Below, in pieces: positions 42,284-52,481 of a stretch of DNA of 64,000 bases (its first letter is position 1; every line of letters begins with the position of its first letter). The stretch is from Marinobacter aromaticivorans. Its GTDB lineage: Bacteria > Pseudomonadota > Gammaproteobacteria > Pseudomonadales > Oleiphilaceae. The notes below the pieces were generated by a model. It had not been told where the DNA came from. It saw nothing but the letters and a program-made list of their open reading frames with translations, and ran no database searches. The stretch lies in contig NZ_NIHD01000002.1 in the NCBI RefSeq assembly GCF_002806975.1, forward strand, positions 454,593-518,592, written 5' to 3'. The position numbers and the translations under genes were made by a program.

Positions 42284-43087
42284 ATGGCTTCGATGGATCA
42301 CTCTCAGACTTTTGTGACACCCCGGGATGTCAGGTTGGCAGCGCGCAGCGGCGCCCTGGTTGGCTCGACAGCGGGAATGGCAAACGGCTTTGTTCAGGTC
42401 AATCTGGTGATAATGCCGGAAGAGCAGGCCAATGGTTTTCTGCGCTTCTGCCAGGCTAACCCCAAGCCCTGCCCGGTACTGGCAGTCAGTGAACCGGGTG
42501 CCAGGCACTGTGATCTGCTGGGCGAGGATCTGGACATTGCCCGGGATGTGCCTTCCTACCGCATATATCGCGACGGTGAATTCGACAGCACACTGACCGA
42601 TGTGTCGGCTGTGTGGCGCGATGATCTGGTGACCTTCGCCCTGGGCTGTTCATTCAGCTTTGAGCATGCCCTGCTGCAGAACGGTGTGCCGGTGCGCCAC
42701 ATTGAGGAAGGGCGCAACGTGCCCATGTACAAGACTTCGATACCGCTGCGCCGGGCCGGAGGCTTCAGCGGGAATATGGTTGTATCCATGCGCCCCTTCC
42801 GTGCTGCTGCCGCTATCCGTGCGGTTCAGATTACCACCCGATTTCCCCAGACTCATGGCGCCCCGGTGCACCTTGGCGACCCGTCACTGATCGGAATAAA
42901 GAATCTTGGCTCGCCTGATTACGGAGATGCTGTCTCGGTAGCACCGGATGAAATACCGGTTTTCTGGGCCTGTGGTGTTACACCGCAGCAGGTGCTCATG
43001 GATTCGGGGATCGGGTTTGCGATTACACACACACCGGGCCATATGCTGGTCACGGATATCCCTGAAAGTCAGGTGGCTTTACTTTGA
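42284..43087 (+). CDS. DUF1445 family protein (YcsI / D-glutamate-cyclase-like)
   Basis: A 267-residue protein matching the DUF1445 'putative hydro-lyase' family: [17 protein letters not shown] near the start, the [23 protein letters not shown] block and [15 protein letters not shown] at the end. B. subtilis YcsI belongs here and lies beside kipI/kipA. A mammalian relative is a D-glutamate cyclase, producing 5-oxoproline. With pxpB/pxpC in the same run of genes, a role around 5-oxoproline or a similar lactam is plausible. The precise reaction is not established. Confidence 0.8.
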   Translation: MASMDHSQTFVTPRDVRLAARSGALVGSTAGMANGFVQVNLVIMPEEQANGFLRFCQANPKPCPVLAVSEPGARHCDLLGEDLDIARDVPSYRIYRDGEFDSTLTDVSAVWRDDLVTFALGCSFSFEHALLQNGVPVRHIEEGRNVPMYKTSIPLRRAGGFSGNMVVSMRPFRAAAAIRAVQITTRFPQTHGAPVHLGDPSLIGIKNLGSPDYGDAVSVAPDEIPVFWACGVTPQQVLMDSGIGFAITHTPGHMLVTDIPESQVALL

Positions 43088-43138
43088 CACTGCTATACAA
43101 GATAAACCCACCAAAATAATGAAAAGAGGAAGATGGCA

Positions 43139-44203
43139 ATGACGACAAGAAAATATCTCGCACCGTTAGTGACTGCCGCAATGCTGGCCGTCACCGCGCA
43201 GGCGTCAGCCCAGGATCTCGACAACACCAGCATCTCTTATGTTGGCGCCTGGAGCAGCCTGTCCCTGTACAAGAACTTCGAGAGGCCGTTCTGGCAGGAG
43301 CATATTCCCGAAGCCTCTGACGGACAGATCTCAACAGAGGTGACCACCTTTGACCAGATGGGTCTCGGGGGCGGGGAGGTGTACCGTTTGATGGCGCGCA
43401 ACGTGATTGAGGTAACCTCCACCGTGGCCGATTATGCGGTGGCGGACGCCCCTGAGCTTGAAGGCCTGGATATGCCGATGATGGCACCGGACGTAGAAAC
43501 CGCTCGCAAGATAGCCGATGCCTACCGGCCCGTGCTCGCCGATGCGTTTGCTGCGCGCTTCAACAACGCGAAACTGCTCGCCATAGCGCCTTACCCCTCA
43601 CAGGTGGTGTTCTGCAACACGGAAATCAAAGGGCTGGCGGACCTGAAAGGCAAAAAGATTCGCGCCAGCGGGCGCACCACGGCTGAGTTCGTGCAAGCTC
43701 TCGGTGCTGAGGGCATCACACTAAATTTCAGTGAAGTACCCGGAGCGCTGCAGCGCGGCGTTATTGACTGCGCGGTCACCGGATCCCTCTCTGGCTACAG
43801 TTCTGGCTGGCATGAAGTGTCCACGCACCTGTATCCGCTGCCTGTTGGCGGTTGGGACTACGTGCTTACGGCGATGAACGGTAAAAAGTGGGCGTCCCTG
43901 TCTGCCGAAACCCAGAAGTGGCTGCAGAACGAGATTCAGACCAACTACGAAGACCCCGTGTGGGAGTCCGCCGTAGAGGAAACCCGTGAGGGTATCGCCT
44001 GCCTGACCGGCAAGGGTGAGTGCGTTCGTGGCGAGCCCGGAGACATGGTTCTGGTTGAGGCCACTGAAGAGGACTTCAACGAAGTGTCCCGCCACTTGCA
44101 GGCAACACTGCTGCCCAACTGGGCTGACCGTGTGGACCAGAAGTGGGTCGATCGCTGGAATGAGACCATCGGCAAGGTAACGGGTCTTGAAGCGGCCAAA
44201 TAA
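43139..44203 (+). CDS. TRAP transporter substrate-binding protein (DctP family)
   Basis: A 354-residue periplasmic receptor with a Sec signal ending near AQASA. The conserved TRAP core includes LKGKKIRASGRTTAEFVQAL, where the Arg usually binds a substrate carboxylate, and GVIDCAVTG. This predicts an acidic substrate. AGAGGA is 8 nt before ATG 43139, better than ATG 43133. First of three adjacent TRAP genes. Four Cys residues (two near VFCN and DCAV, two in the IACLTGKGECVRG loop) could form disulfides. Confidence 0.88.
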   Translation: MTTRKYLAPLVTAAMLAVTAQASAQDLDNTSISYVGAWSSLSLYKNFERPFWQEHIPEASDGQISTEVTTFDQMGLGGGEVYRLMARNVIEVTSTVADYAVADAPELEGLDMPMMAPDVETARKIADAYRPVLADAFAARFNNAKLLAIAPYPSQVVFCNTEIKGLADLKGKKIRASGRTTAEFVQALGAEGITLNFSEVPGALQRGVIDCAVTGSLSGYSSGWHEVSTHLYPLPVGGWDYVLTAMNGKKWASLSAETQKWLQNEIQTNYEDPVWESAVEETREGIACLTGKGECVRGEPGDMVLVEATEEDFNEVSRHLQATLLPNWADRVDQKWVDRWNETIGKVTGLEAAK

Positions 44204-44266
44204 TACCCTGGCCAGTTGAAAGAGCGGAGGCTGCCTGAAGCAGCCCCGCTCGCTTTGGAGAATCCT

Positions 44267-44860
44267 ATGTTACAACAGATCAATAGCTGGCTGGATTGGC
44301 TGCTTGCCGGGGTAGATACCGGATCCTTGTGGATGGCACGGGCTGGCGGATTACTCATTCTGCTTACGGTGGGCCTGGTTACCACTGAGGTGCTTTCGCG
44401 CCAGTTTTTTGGTCGATCGGGTGTTCACGCTACCGAGCTTACCGGCTACATCATGGCGATCAGCTCAAGCTGGGCATTTGCCTATACCCTCATGCGCAAA
44501 GCGCACATACGCATTGATGCCCTGTACCTGACGCTGCCGATCAGTGTGCGCGGCGTGCTTGATCTGGTTGCCATGCTGGCTCTTGCGCTCTTCTGTGTAC
44601 TTGTTGTGGGGGCAGCTTTTGAGGTTACCCTGCTCTCATATACCGGCGGGGCCCGGGCAAACACGCCTCTTGGTACGCCTGTCTGGATGCCGCAGCTACT
44701 TTGGCTGATCGGGCTTGTGTGGTTCAGCATTGCTGTTGTCCTGCTGTCTCTTCGTGTGCTGTTTGGTTTGCTGAGCGGCAACATCGAAGACGTGCAAAAA
44801 GTTGCCGGCAGCCCAACGCTTGACGAGCAGATTGGTGAAGAAAACAAGGAAGCTGCCTGA
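44267..44860 (+). CDS. TRAP transporter small membrane subunit (DctQ family)
   Basis: A 197-residue protein with four hydrophobic helices and the family motif TELTGYIMAISSSWAFAY. It associates with the large DctM subunit. GGAG lies 6 nt before ATG 44267; longer in-frame readings upstream lack a site. Its stop overlaps the next start (TGATG), so translation is coupled. Confidence 0.88.
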   Translation: MLQQINSWLDWLLAGVDTGSLWMARAGGLLILLTVGLVTTEVLSRQFFGRSGVHATELTGYIMAISSSWAFAYTLMRKAHIRIDALYLTLPISVRGVLDLVAMLALALFCVLVVGAAFEVTLLSYTGGARANTPLGTPVWMPQLLWLIGLVWFSIAVVLLSLRVLFGLLSGNIEDVQKVAGSPTLDEQIGEENKEAA

Positions 44861-46143
44861 TGATTCTTATTTCGCTTGCTGTTTTGCTGGTGCTGCTCGT
44901 ATTGAGCGTGCCGGTCGCCGCCACACTGATTGTGCTGGGGCTGTTTCTTGATGAGTTTTTTTCTCCCTTTCCGCTGGTTAACGCGATGGGAGACGTACTC
45001 TGGTCGGCATCGGACAGTTTTCTCCTGATCGCGATTCCACTTTTCATTCTGCTGGGCGAGATCCTGGTCCGCACCGGCGTTGCCAAGAGTACCTATCGGG
45101 CCCTTGAAAGCTGGCTTTCCTGGCTGCCCGGCGGGCTGCTCCATGCCAACGTTGCAACGGCCACACTTTTTTCCGCAACCTCGGGCTCCAGTGTTGCGAC
45201 GGCGGCTACGATTGGCACTGTGGCCATTCCTCAGGGCAAGGCCATGAACTATGATCCGAAGCTGTTTACCGGCTCGATTGCGGCGGGTGGCACGCTTGGC
45301 ATCATGATCCCGCCGTCAATCAATCTGATCGTTTACGGGTTCCTTACCGAAACCTCAATCCCGAAGCTGTTTGCAGCCGGCCTGGTACCGGGCTTGTTAC
45401 TGGCGTTCCTGTTCGTTCTGGGCACAGCCCTGATCTGCCTCTGGCGGCCCTCGCTTGGCGGACCGAGCACGCACCATACCTGGCATGAGCGCTTTTCAGG
45501 GCTGACAAGCCTGATTCCTGTACTGACGTTGTTTGGCATTGTGGTCGGTTCCATTTATGCCGGCTGGGCAACGCCGACCGAGGCAGCCTCTCTGGGCGTC
45601 ATCGGTGCACTTCTTATTGCGTTGTTCATGGGCAAACTGAGCAAGAGCGTTGTTTTGGAAGCGCTTGAGGGCACCATGCGCACAACCGGCATGATTGTAC
45701 TGATTATCATCGCTTCCTATTTTCTGAATTTCGTTCTGGCCTCCACCGGCATTACCCGTGAGCTGAGCACGTTTCTGGAGTCGGCAGGTTTCGGGCCGTA
45801 CCTGACCCTCCTGCTTATTATTGGCTTGTACATTGTTCTGGGATTTTTCATCGAGACTCTGTCCCTGATGGTGATCACCATACCCATCGTTGCGCCTATT
45901 ATTATCGCCCTGGGATTTGATCCGATCTGGTTTGGCATCCTGCTGATTCTTTTGATCGAAATGGCGCTGATTACACCGCCGGTAGGGTTGAACCTGTACG
46001 TGGTGCAGAGCGTTCGCAAGGGCGGGTCGTTCAACGATGTGATGATCGGAGCCATGCCCTATGTCGGATTCATGATGTTGATGGTCCTGCTGCTCGTCCT
46101 TTTCCCCTCCCTGGCTTTGTATTTGCCCGAGGTACTGAACTGA
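44860..46143 (+). CDS. TRAP transporter large permease (DctM family)
   Basis: A 427-residue inner-membrane permease with about 12 hydrophobic segments, driven by the sodium gradient in characterised TRAP systems. Typical blocks are AIPLFILLGEILVRTGVA, SGSSVATAATIGTVAIP and TLGIMIPPSINLIVYGFLTE. It completes the DctPQM set, consistent with uptake of an organic acid for the enzymes downstream. Confidence 0.92.
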   Translation: MILISLAVLLVLLVLSVPVAATLIVLGLFLDEFFSPFPLVNAMGDVLWSASDSFLLIAIPLFILLGEILVRTGVAKSTYRALESWLSWLPGGLLHANVATATLFSATSGSSVATAATIGTVAIPQGKAMNYDPKLFTGSIAAGGTLGIMIPPSINLIVYGFLTETSIPKLFAAGLVPGLLLAFLFVLGTALICLWRPSLGGPSTHHTWHERFSGLTSLIPVLTLFGIVVGSIYAGWATPTEAASLGVIGALLIALFMGKLSKSVVLEALEGTMRTTGMIVLIIIASYFLNFVLASTGITRELSTFLESAGFGPYLTLLLIIGLYIVLGFFIETLSLMVITIPIVAPIIIALGFDPIWFGILLILLIEMALITPPVGLNLYVVQSVRKGGSFNDVMIGAMPYVGFMMLMVLLLVLFPSLALYLPEVLN

Positions 46144-46179
46144 TTATTAACCCATAGATAGCAACAACAGGATTTGAGC

Positions 46180-46857
46180 ATGACAAGATTTCATTTGGCC
46201 GATACCAACGATGCCCTCGAGGTTGATGTTCAGGAGCTGATTATTGCCGGATGGGCTGGCCGTGAGCAGGCGGGTATTGATGAACATATCGAAGAGCTCA
46301 AGGCAATCGGTGTTACGCCGCCTTCCACTACGCCGCTGTTTTACCGGGTATCGGCAGACCAGCTGACAACGGCAGAAACCGTGCAGGTGCTGGGTAGCGA
46401 AACCAGTGGTGAAGTGGAAGTTGTACTGATTGGCAGCGAGCAGGGCACGTTTGTCGGCATTGGTTCGGATCATACCGACCGGGAAACTGAGGCCTGGTCC
46501 GTGGCGCATTCCAAGCAGGTATGTGCCAAGCCGGTGGGCCGGCAGGTCTGGACACTGGAAAGTGTTATTGACCACTGGGATGAGCTGAAAATATCTTCCT
46601 ACGCCACGTTTGACGGTAAAGAGGTGCTTTACCAGTCTGGTGGTGTAACCGGGCTTTTGCATCCGGCGGACCTGTTGAAGCGATTTGGCCTGAAAGAGCC
46701 GAAGCTCGCACCGGGCCAGGTCATGCTGTGTGGCACTTTGCCGGTCGCCGGTGGTGTACGCCCCTCCAAGGCTTTCCGAATGGTGCTTGAGGATCCGGTA
46801 ACCGGCCGCAAACTCGAGCATTTTTATAATATTAAGACGTTATCGGTGGTGAAATGA
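46180..46857 (+). CDS. DUF2848 family protein
   Basis: A 225-residue soluble protein with no signal peptide. PGQVMLCGTLPVAGGVRPS and the closing FRMVLEDPVTGRKLEHFYNI fit the DUF2848 family, distantly related in fold to fumarylacetoacetate-hydrolase-type enzymes. AGGA precedes ATG 46180 by 7 nt. It overlaps the amidase start by 4 bp, so the two are coupled and probably act on the same compound. No reaction is known for the family. Confidence 0.7.
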   Translation: MTRFHLADTNDALEVDVQELIIAGWAGREQAGIDEHIEELKAIGVTPPSTTPLFYRVSADQLTTAETVQVLGSETSGEVEVVLIGSEQGTFVGIGSDHTDRETEAWSVAHSKQVCAKPVGRQVWTLESVIDHWDELKISSYATFDGKEVLYQSGGVTGLLHPADLLKRFGLKEPKLAPGQVMLCGTLPVAGGVRPSKAFRMVLEDPVTGRKLEHFYNIKTLSVVK

Positions 46858-48221
46858 ATCAGAAGTCTGGCGTGGCCCATGTCGACCTGGCATCAGAGAC
46901 ATTATCGTCGCTGCTTGAGGGGATACATCAAAACAGGTGGCGTGCGAGCGGTTTGCTCGAAATCTGCCAGGATAATATGGACCGGTACGATGACCCCGCC
47001 AATCAGGTGTATACGGCACGGTTCGACCGTACGGCAGAAGCCGAAGCAGCGGCTATCGATACGCTCCGTAAGGGAAATGTTCCACTAGGCGAGCTTGCGG
47101 GTCTGCCGATTGCATTGAAAGTTCTTTTTGATGTGGCGGGCGAAGTAACCCATTCGGGGTCCAAATGGTGGAAAGAGCCGGCGCGCAGCGACGCGCTGAT
47201 CGTATCCCGGCTGCGCCGGGCCGGGGCTGTTATTACCGGGCACACCAACATGACAGAGTTTGCCTACTCCGGGCTTGGGCTGAATCCGCACTATGGCACA
47301 CCGGCAAACCCCCTGGCGCCCGGGCGTATATCCGGGGGTTCGTCCTCAGGTGCTGCTTCGGCCGTGGCCCACGGTATGGCGGTTGCGGCAATCGGAAGCG
47401 ACACCGGAGGCTCGGTGCGCATTCCCGCCGCATTCTGCGGCCTTGTGGGATTCAAGCCGTCCCAGAAACGCATACCCCGCGACGGTTCGTTCCCGCTATC
47501 GGACAGCCTGGATTCGATTGGCCCTATTGCCCGTAGCGTTGAGTGTTGTGCGCGCCTGGATGCCGTTATGGCTGGTGAGAGCTGGCAAAAGGCCAGTCCG
47601 GTGGACCTGCGCGATCGTCGCTTTGTGGTACCGGCCAACTACATGCTGGACGATGTGTCAGCGGGTGTTGCTGAGGCGTTTGCCCGCAGCTTGCGCAAAC
47701 TGCGTGATAGCGGCGCCGTGATTGTGGAAGCACCGGTACCTGTGCTGGACGAGCTGCCCGGACTCATGGAAGGTGGCGGCCTCACCGCCGCAGAAAGCTA
47801 TCACATCCACCGTGAGTGGCTACAGCAGCACAGCGATGAGTACGATCCCCGGGTTCGCACGCGCATGGAGAGAGGCGCTGCGATCAGTGCAGCAGACTAT
47901 ATTGAGCTGTTGCGGCGCCGGGCCGAACGAAAGCGGCAGGCAGACGAATGGCTCGCCTCCTATGACGGGCTTCTTGCCCCAACCGTGCCGGTTGAACCGC
48001 CCCGGCTCAAGGATCTTGAGAATGATGCGGAATATGCGCGCCTTAACTTGCTGATTCTGCGCAATCCCACCGTGGCGAATCTGTTGGATCTGTGTGCGAT
48101 TTCGCTGCCCAACCACCGTTCCGGCGATCTGCCGGGAGGGCTTATGCTGATCGGTCGCAATGGCACTGACAGAGCACTGCTCGGCATGGCGGAAGCAATG
48201 GAAAAGGCTCTGCAGCAATAA
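46854..48221 (+). CDS. Amidase-signature family hydrolase
   Basis: A 455-residue amidase with the Ser-cisSer-Lys triad: Lys in GLPIALKVLFDV, cis-Ser in GGSSSGAASAVAHG and the nucleophilic Ser in GSDTGGSVRIPAAFCGLVGF. It resembles AtzF/GatA-like enzymes but lacks the extra C-terminal domain of allophanate hydrolase. In this setting it may cleave the acyclic amide formed downstream of a lactam-opening step. The substrate is unknown. Confidence 0.85.
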   Translation: MNQKSGVAHVDLASETLSSLLEGIHQNRWRASGLLEICQDNMDRYDDPANQVYTARFDRTAEAEAAAIDTLRKGNVPLGELAGLPIALKVLFDVAGEVTHSGSKWWKEPARSDALIVSRLRRAGAVITGHTNMTEFAYSGLGLNPHYGTPANPLAPGRISGGSSSGAASAVAHGMAVAAIGSDTGGSVRIPAAFCGLVGFKPSQKRIPRDGSFPLSDSLDSIGPIARSVECCARLDAVMAGESWQKASPVDLRDRRFVVPANYMLDDVSAGVAEAFARSLRKLRDSGAVIVEAPVPVLDELPGLMEGGGLTAAESYHIHREWLQQHSDEYDPRVRTRMERGAAISAADYIELLRRRAERKRQADEWLASYDGLLAPTVPVEPPRLKDLENDAEYARLNLLILRNPTVANLLDLCAISLPNHRSGDLPGGLMLIGRNGTDRALLGMAEAMEKALQQ

Positions 48222-49036
48222 TGTTTGCAGTCATTGCTGTCAAACTGGTTGCCACAGCCTCTGTAGTGATTGGAGTGTCCGTTGCTGTGAGCAAACTTGG
48301 CCCCAGGCTGGGTGGAATTATTGCAGGAACACCGATCATACTGGGCCCCGGTTACTTTTTTATGTTGCAGGAGCGCCCGGTGGAGTTTATTCAGTCAGCG
48401 GCGCTTTCCACCCTGCATGCGCTGGTTGCAACGCTGGTATTCAGCATATGTTTTGTGATGACCGCAGGTCGCATGAGTGCATTGGCCAGCCTCGGCCTTG
48501 CCACTCTGTGCTGGATACCGTCTACACTGGTTTTTACGGCCACACCCGGCGGTATCTGGGGCGCGGTGCTGCTTTACTGCCTGGTATTGCTGGTTGCGGA
48601 AGGCATCCGGCGGGCGCTCGGGCTTGGCCAGCCGGTTGTTATTGCCCGATCAGGCTGGTTTGATCTGCTTTTGCGGGGCCTGCTCGCCGGTGTGCTGGTG
48701 AGCGTAGCGACAACGGTGGCGGCCCGCTCAGGGCCGTTGCTGTCTGGCGTGTTGGTAGGCTTTCCGGTGGGCCTGTTTACAATTGGCTGGACGCTGCATG
48801 AACGTTATGGCTCACACGTTGCACGGGCAACGGTGACCATCGCCCAGAAAGGCATGCTGAGCCTGGTGGCTTTCGCGGTGGTGGTTGCTCTGGTGGCAGA
48901 TAAACTGCCACCGATGGTGACCTTCACCATGTCGTTGCTTGCCTCTCTGGCGGTCAGCGCGGCCCTGTTTCTGGTCAGCCAATGGCAGTATCGAAGAGCC
49001 GACACACTAACGCCACTGTCAGGGGAGAAGCCATGA
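48221..49036 (+). CDS. Predicted polytopic membrane protein in the lactam cluster
   Basis: A 271-residue protein, nearly all hydrophobic, with about eight helices. The two halves are similar: KLGPRLGGIIAGTPIILGPG and ARSGPLLSGVLVGFPVGLF repeat the same Gly-Pro-rich motif, so it probably arose by internal duplication of a four-helix unit. The start overlaps the amidase stop (TAATG). I do not recognise a named family with confidence. A transport or export role for a pathway intermediate is possible. Confidence 0.6.
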   Translation: MFAVIAVKLVATASVVIGVSVAVSKLGPRLGGIIAGTPIILGPGYFFMLQERPVEFIQSAALSTLHALVATLVFSICFVMTAGRMSALASLGLATLCWIPSTLVFTATPGGIWGAVLLYCLVLLVAEGIRRALGLGQPVVIARSGWFDLLLRGLLAGVLVSVATTVAARSGPLLSGVLVGFPVGLFTIGWTLHERYGSHVARATVTIAQKGMLSLVAFAVVVALVADKLPPMVTFTMSLLASLAVSAALFLVSQWQYRRADTLTPLSGEKP

Positions 49037-49761
49037 GCCGAACACCCGCTTTGCACCGTTCAACGCTCGAATCCGCTGGCCTGGATAGCTGGATTGTAAG
49101 GCTGTTCGAGGATATTGACGAACACAATCTGCCCTGGCTGTCGGCGTTGTCGCGCCGGTGTGAGCAGGTGTTCGGTGGTGCGCTGGTTGATCTGGTGCCC
49201 TCCTATACCACGCTGCTGGTTGTTTTTGATCCATTGAGGGTATCGCCATCCGAGGCCAGGACCATGCTTTTACGGATACTCGCTGATCTGGAACCGGACG
49301 ACAGTTCCCATGAAGGCCAGGTGCATGAACTCCATACCTGGTATGACCCCCGTGTAGGGCCGGAATTATCAAGGGTGGCTGAGCAGGCAGGTATGACGGT
49401 CAGCGACGTGATCGACGCTCACAGCCAGCAGGTGTATCGGGTTTTTGCGCTGGGGTTTGCTCCCGGTTTTGCGTTTATGGGGTTGACCGATCCGCGCCTG
49501 GAATGCGCCCGGCTCGAGACGCCCCGCCGGCGTGTGCCGCCGGGTAGTGTGGCCCTGGCGGGTCGCCAGACCGCGGCATACCCTGCAGCAACACCGGGGG
49601 GGTGGAACCTGCTGGGGCGCACCAGTGCCCGGCTGTTCGACCGTGAACGGAAGGGCTTCAGCCTTATGAGGGTGGGCGACCAGGTGCGCTTTGTGCCCGT
49701 TAGCCGTGAGCAATTCGAGCGTGAAGGCGGGGATACCACGCCTATGGAGCCGTCGTCGTGA
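49033..49761 (+). CDS. pxpB: 5-oxoprolinase subunit PxpB (KipI-like)
   Basis: A 242-residue protein with the KipI/carboxyltransferase-domain subunit 1 fold: VFALGFAPGFAFMGL, RLETPRRRVPPGSVALAGRQ and YPAATPGGWNLLGRT. With PxpA and PxpC it forms the ATP-dependent 5-oxoprolinase. AGGGGAG precedes ATG 49033. A pxpA (YcsF/LamB) gene is not visible in the window. It overlaps both neighbours by 4 bp. Confidence 0.88.
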   Translation: MSRTPALHRSTLESAGLDSWIVRLFEDIDEHNLPWLSALSRRCEQVFGGALVDLVPSYTTLLVVFDPLRVSPSEARTMLLRILADLEPDDSSHEGQVHELHTWYDPRVGPELSRVAEQAGMTVSDVIDAHSQQVYRVFALGFAPGFAFMGLTDPRLECARLETPRRRVPPGSVALAGRQTAAYPAATPGGWNLLGRTSARLFDRERKGFSLMRVGDQVRFVPVSREQFEREGGDTTPMEPSS

Positions 49762-50720
49762 ATCAGAAGAGCAACCCGGAACCCTGCATCAGAGTCTTGC
49801 GTGCGGGGCCGCTTGCCCTGCTGCAGGACAGCGGAAGATTTGGCGTTCGCCACCTGGGGGTGACCCAGGGCGGTCCCGCCGATCTGTATTCCTGGGCCTG
49901 GGCAAATCACCTTACCGGTAATCCCTGGGGTACGGCCAACCTGGAGATCACCTTCGGCGGCTTGCAGCTGGTTGCGGGCAGAGACCTCGAAATCGCCATC
50001 ACGGGCGCCGATATGGGCGCAACCATTGAGCAAAGGCCGGTTCCATTGTGGCAGCGGATTACCTGGAAAGAAGGCGAGATCCTGGCCTTTGCAGCTCCGG
50101 TGAGCGGGCTCCGGGCCTACCTGGCGGTTTGTGGCGGGTTTGTGGCAGAGCCGGTTCTGGGCAGTGTCGCCAGCGTAACCCGGGAAGCACTCGGTGGGTT
50201 CTGTGGAATGGGCACCAAACTGGAAACGGGTGATCAGTTGTCTGTGTACAGTACCCGGGGAGAACCTGGCGATGGGCCATTACAGGCGCCCCGGGATGCC
50301 ATACCCGATTTTCGCCAGCCGGCGGTTCTGGACCTCCTGCCGGGTGCGCAGATTGCACACTTCACGGGCCGCAGCCTGTTCGACGCCTTCAATACCTGGT
50401 GGCAGGTTGATGATCGTGCTGACCGCATGGGCGTGCGCCTTACCGGCCCCAGGCTCCAGTGTCAGATCAGCACCCTGGTTTCCGAGGGTATAAATCTCGG
50501 TGGTGTTCAGGTGCCACCGGACGGCCAGCCGATTGTATTGCTGAATGATCGCCAGACCATTGGCGGTTACCCAAGGCTTGGTTCCCTGTCGCCGCTGGCG
50601 GCGTCCCGACTGGCTCAGTGTTTACCGAGAGAACGGGTTAAGCTGGTTGCCAGAAGCAGTGAGGCTGCACTCAAACAATACCGGGGCTTCCGGGCACTTT
50701 TTTACGAGAAATCCCGGTAG
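49758..50720 (+). CDS. pxpC: 5-oxoprolinase subunit PxpC (KipA-like)
   Basis: A 320-residue protein with the KipA/carboxyltransferase-domain subunit 2 fold: LQDSGRFGVRHLGVTQGGPAD, AYLAVCGGF, DRMGVRLTGP and GGVQVPPDGQPIVLLNDRQT. It starts with GTG overlapping the pxpB stop (GTGA). It closes the cluster; the next gene is 147 bp away and functionally unrelated. Confidence 0.88.
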   Translation: MNQKSNPEPCIRVLRAGPLALLQDSGRFGVRHLGVTQGGPADLYSWAWANHLTGNPWGTANLEITFGGLQLVAGRDLEIAITGADMGATIEQRPVPLWQRITWKEGEILAFAAPVSGLRAYLAVCGGFVAEPVLGSVASVTREALGGFCGMGTKLETGDQLSVYSTRGEPGDGPLQAPRDAIPDFRQPAVLDLLPGAQIAHFTGRSLFDAFNTWWQVDDRADRMGVRLTGPRLQCQISTLVSEGINLGGVQVPPDGQPIVLLNDRQTIGGYPRLGSLSPLAASRLAQCLPRERVKLVARSSEAALKQYRGFRALFYEKSR

Positions 50721-50867
50721 AGGCGGGGCTGCGGTTTGCTGTTCCGGCGGTACTAAAGAAGGGGGCGATCCTGTATCTTTAGGGGATTAACCTGCGTAGA
50801 AATATCAGGGAAGATACCGGCCTGACGCCACATACTTTTTCGCCCGCTAACCCAGAAGAACTCCGCA

Positions 50868-52373
50868 ATGCCCACAACCATATTTTCAGCCTTTACCAGC
50901 AATTTTCTGGGCAAGGCGCCCGTCTGGTACAAACAGATCATCGTACTGTTCCTGATCCTTAATCCCATTGTCATGTTCCTGCTGGGACCGGTTACGGCAG
51001 GCTGGTTACTCATTGCCGAGTTTATCTTTACACTTGCCATGGCGCTGAAGTGCTATCCGTTATTGCCCGGTGGTTTGCTGGCAATCGAAGCGCTGCTGAT
51101 AGGGCTGACCACAACGGATGCGGTGTATCTGGAAGTGTTGACCAATTTCCCGGTTATTCTGCTGCTGATGTTCATGGTGGCGGGCATTTATTTCATGCAG
51201 GATTTGCTACTGGTCGCCTTTACCCAGATCCTGGTGGGCGTGCGCTCCAAATCTGCGTTATCCATGCTGTTCTGCAGTGCAGCAGCACTGCTTTCTGCGT
51301 TTCTCGATGCACTTACCGTAACCGCCGTTATTATCAGCGTCGCCGTTGGTTTCTTCTCTGTGTATCACAAAGTTGCCTCCGGCAAAGGTTATCAAAGCAG
51401 TGATCATAACGCCGACAGCGATGATGAGGTGATTGAACTGCACCGCGACGATCTGGAGAACTTCCGGGCCTTTTTGCGCAGCCTGCTGATGCACGGAGCC
51501 ATAGGTACAGCGCTTGGCGGCGTTGCCACTATGGTGGGCGAACCCCAGAACCTGCTGATCGCCAAGGTTGTGGGCTGGGATTTCATCGGCTTTTTCCTGC
51601 ATATGGCACCGGTTAGCATGCCGGTGCTGGTGGCGGGCCTGACCACCTGTTGGGTACTGGAGAAGATGCGATGGTTTGGCTATGGCGGTCGGCTGCCCAA
51701 GCCGGTTCGACGAGTGCTGGAAGAGTTCGCTGAGAATGAGCGCACCAAGCGCACGAAAGCAGACCAGGCTGCGCTCTGGGTACAGGCGTTCGCGGCGGTG
51801 ATTCTGGTAGTGGGCCTGGCCCTGCATCTGGCGGAAGTGGGCTTGATCGGGTTGCTGGTGATTATTCTCATTACCTCGTTCACTGGTGTGACCAGTGAGC
51901 ACCAGATTGGCAAGGCCTTCCAGGAATCCCTGCCGTTTACATCTCTGCTGGTTGTGTTTTTTGCGGTGGTGGCGGTTATCCACGAGCAGCATCTGTTCAA
52001 GCCAGTGATTGATTACGTACTGTCACTTCCGGAGGGGCAGCAGCCGGGCATGTTCTTTATTGCCAACGGCCTGCTTTCCATGATCAGCGACAACGTATTT
52101 GTCGCAACGGTGTATATCAGTGAAATCAAGCAGGCACTGGATGCGGGCAGTATCAGTTATGAACATTTTCAAAGTCTTGCCGTTGCCATTAACACGGGTA
52201 CCAATCTTCCAAGCATAGCAACGCCTAACGGGCAGGCCGCCTTCCTGTTTCTGCTGACCTCAGCCATAGCGCCGCTGGTTCGGCTTTCCTATGGCAGAAT
52301 GGTGGTTATGGCGTTTCCTTACACCGTTGTGATGGGTGGTGTAGGGCTGTATTCGGTGATGTTTCATATCTGA
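50868..52373 (+). CDS. nhaB: Na+/H+ antiporter NhaB
   Basis: An inner-membrane sodium-proton exchanger of 501 residues with about 12 helices. [20 protein letters not shown] at the start and the conserved [20 protein letters not shown] and [16 protein letters not shown] blocks are typical of NhaB. Length matches the family (about 500-525). It suits a halotolerant organism. It is separate from the cluster before it. Confidence 0.93.
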   Translation: MPTTIFSAFTSNFLGKAPVWYKQIIVLFLILNPIVMFLLGPVTAGWLLIAEFIFTLAMALKCYPLLPGGLLAIEALLIGLTTTDAVYLEVLTNFPVILLLMFMVAGIYFMQDLLLVAFTQILVGVRSKSALSMLFCSAAALLSAFLDALTVTAVIISVAVGFFSVYHKVASGKGYQSSDHNADSDDEVIELHRDDLENFRAFLRSLLMHGAIGTALGGVATMVGEPQNLLIAKVVGWDFIGFFLHMAPVSMPVLVAGLTTCWVLEKMRWFGYGGRLPKPVRRVLEEFAENERTKRTKADQAALWVQAFAAVILVVGLALHLAEVGLIGLLVIILITSFTGVTSEHQIGKAFQESLPFTSLLVVFFAVVAVIHEQHLFKPVIDYVLSLPEGQQPGMFFIANGLLSMISDNVFVATVYISEIKQALDAGSISYEHFQSLAVAINTGTNLPSIATPNGQAAFLFLLTSAIAPLVRLSYGRMVVMAFPYTVVMGGVGLYSVMFHI

Positions 52374-52481
52374 TGGCTTTGCCCTTTTTGTTCAGGGCGC
52401 AAGGCCTGGAGGGTTCCGATTCCCTTCAGAACAAAACTCCGCTTACACTTAACGTGTCAGCATCACCAACGTATCGGTACT

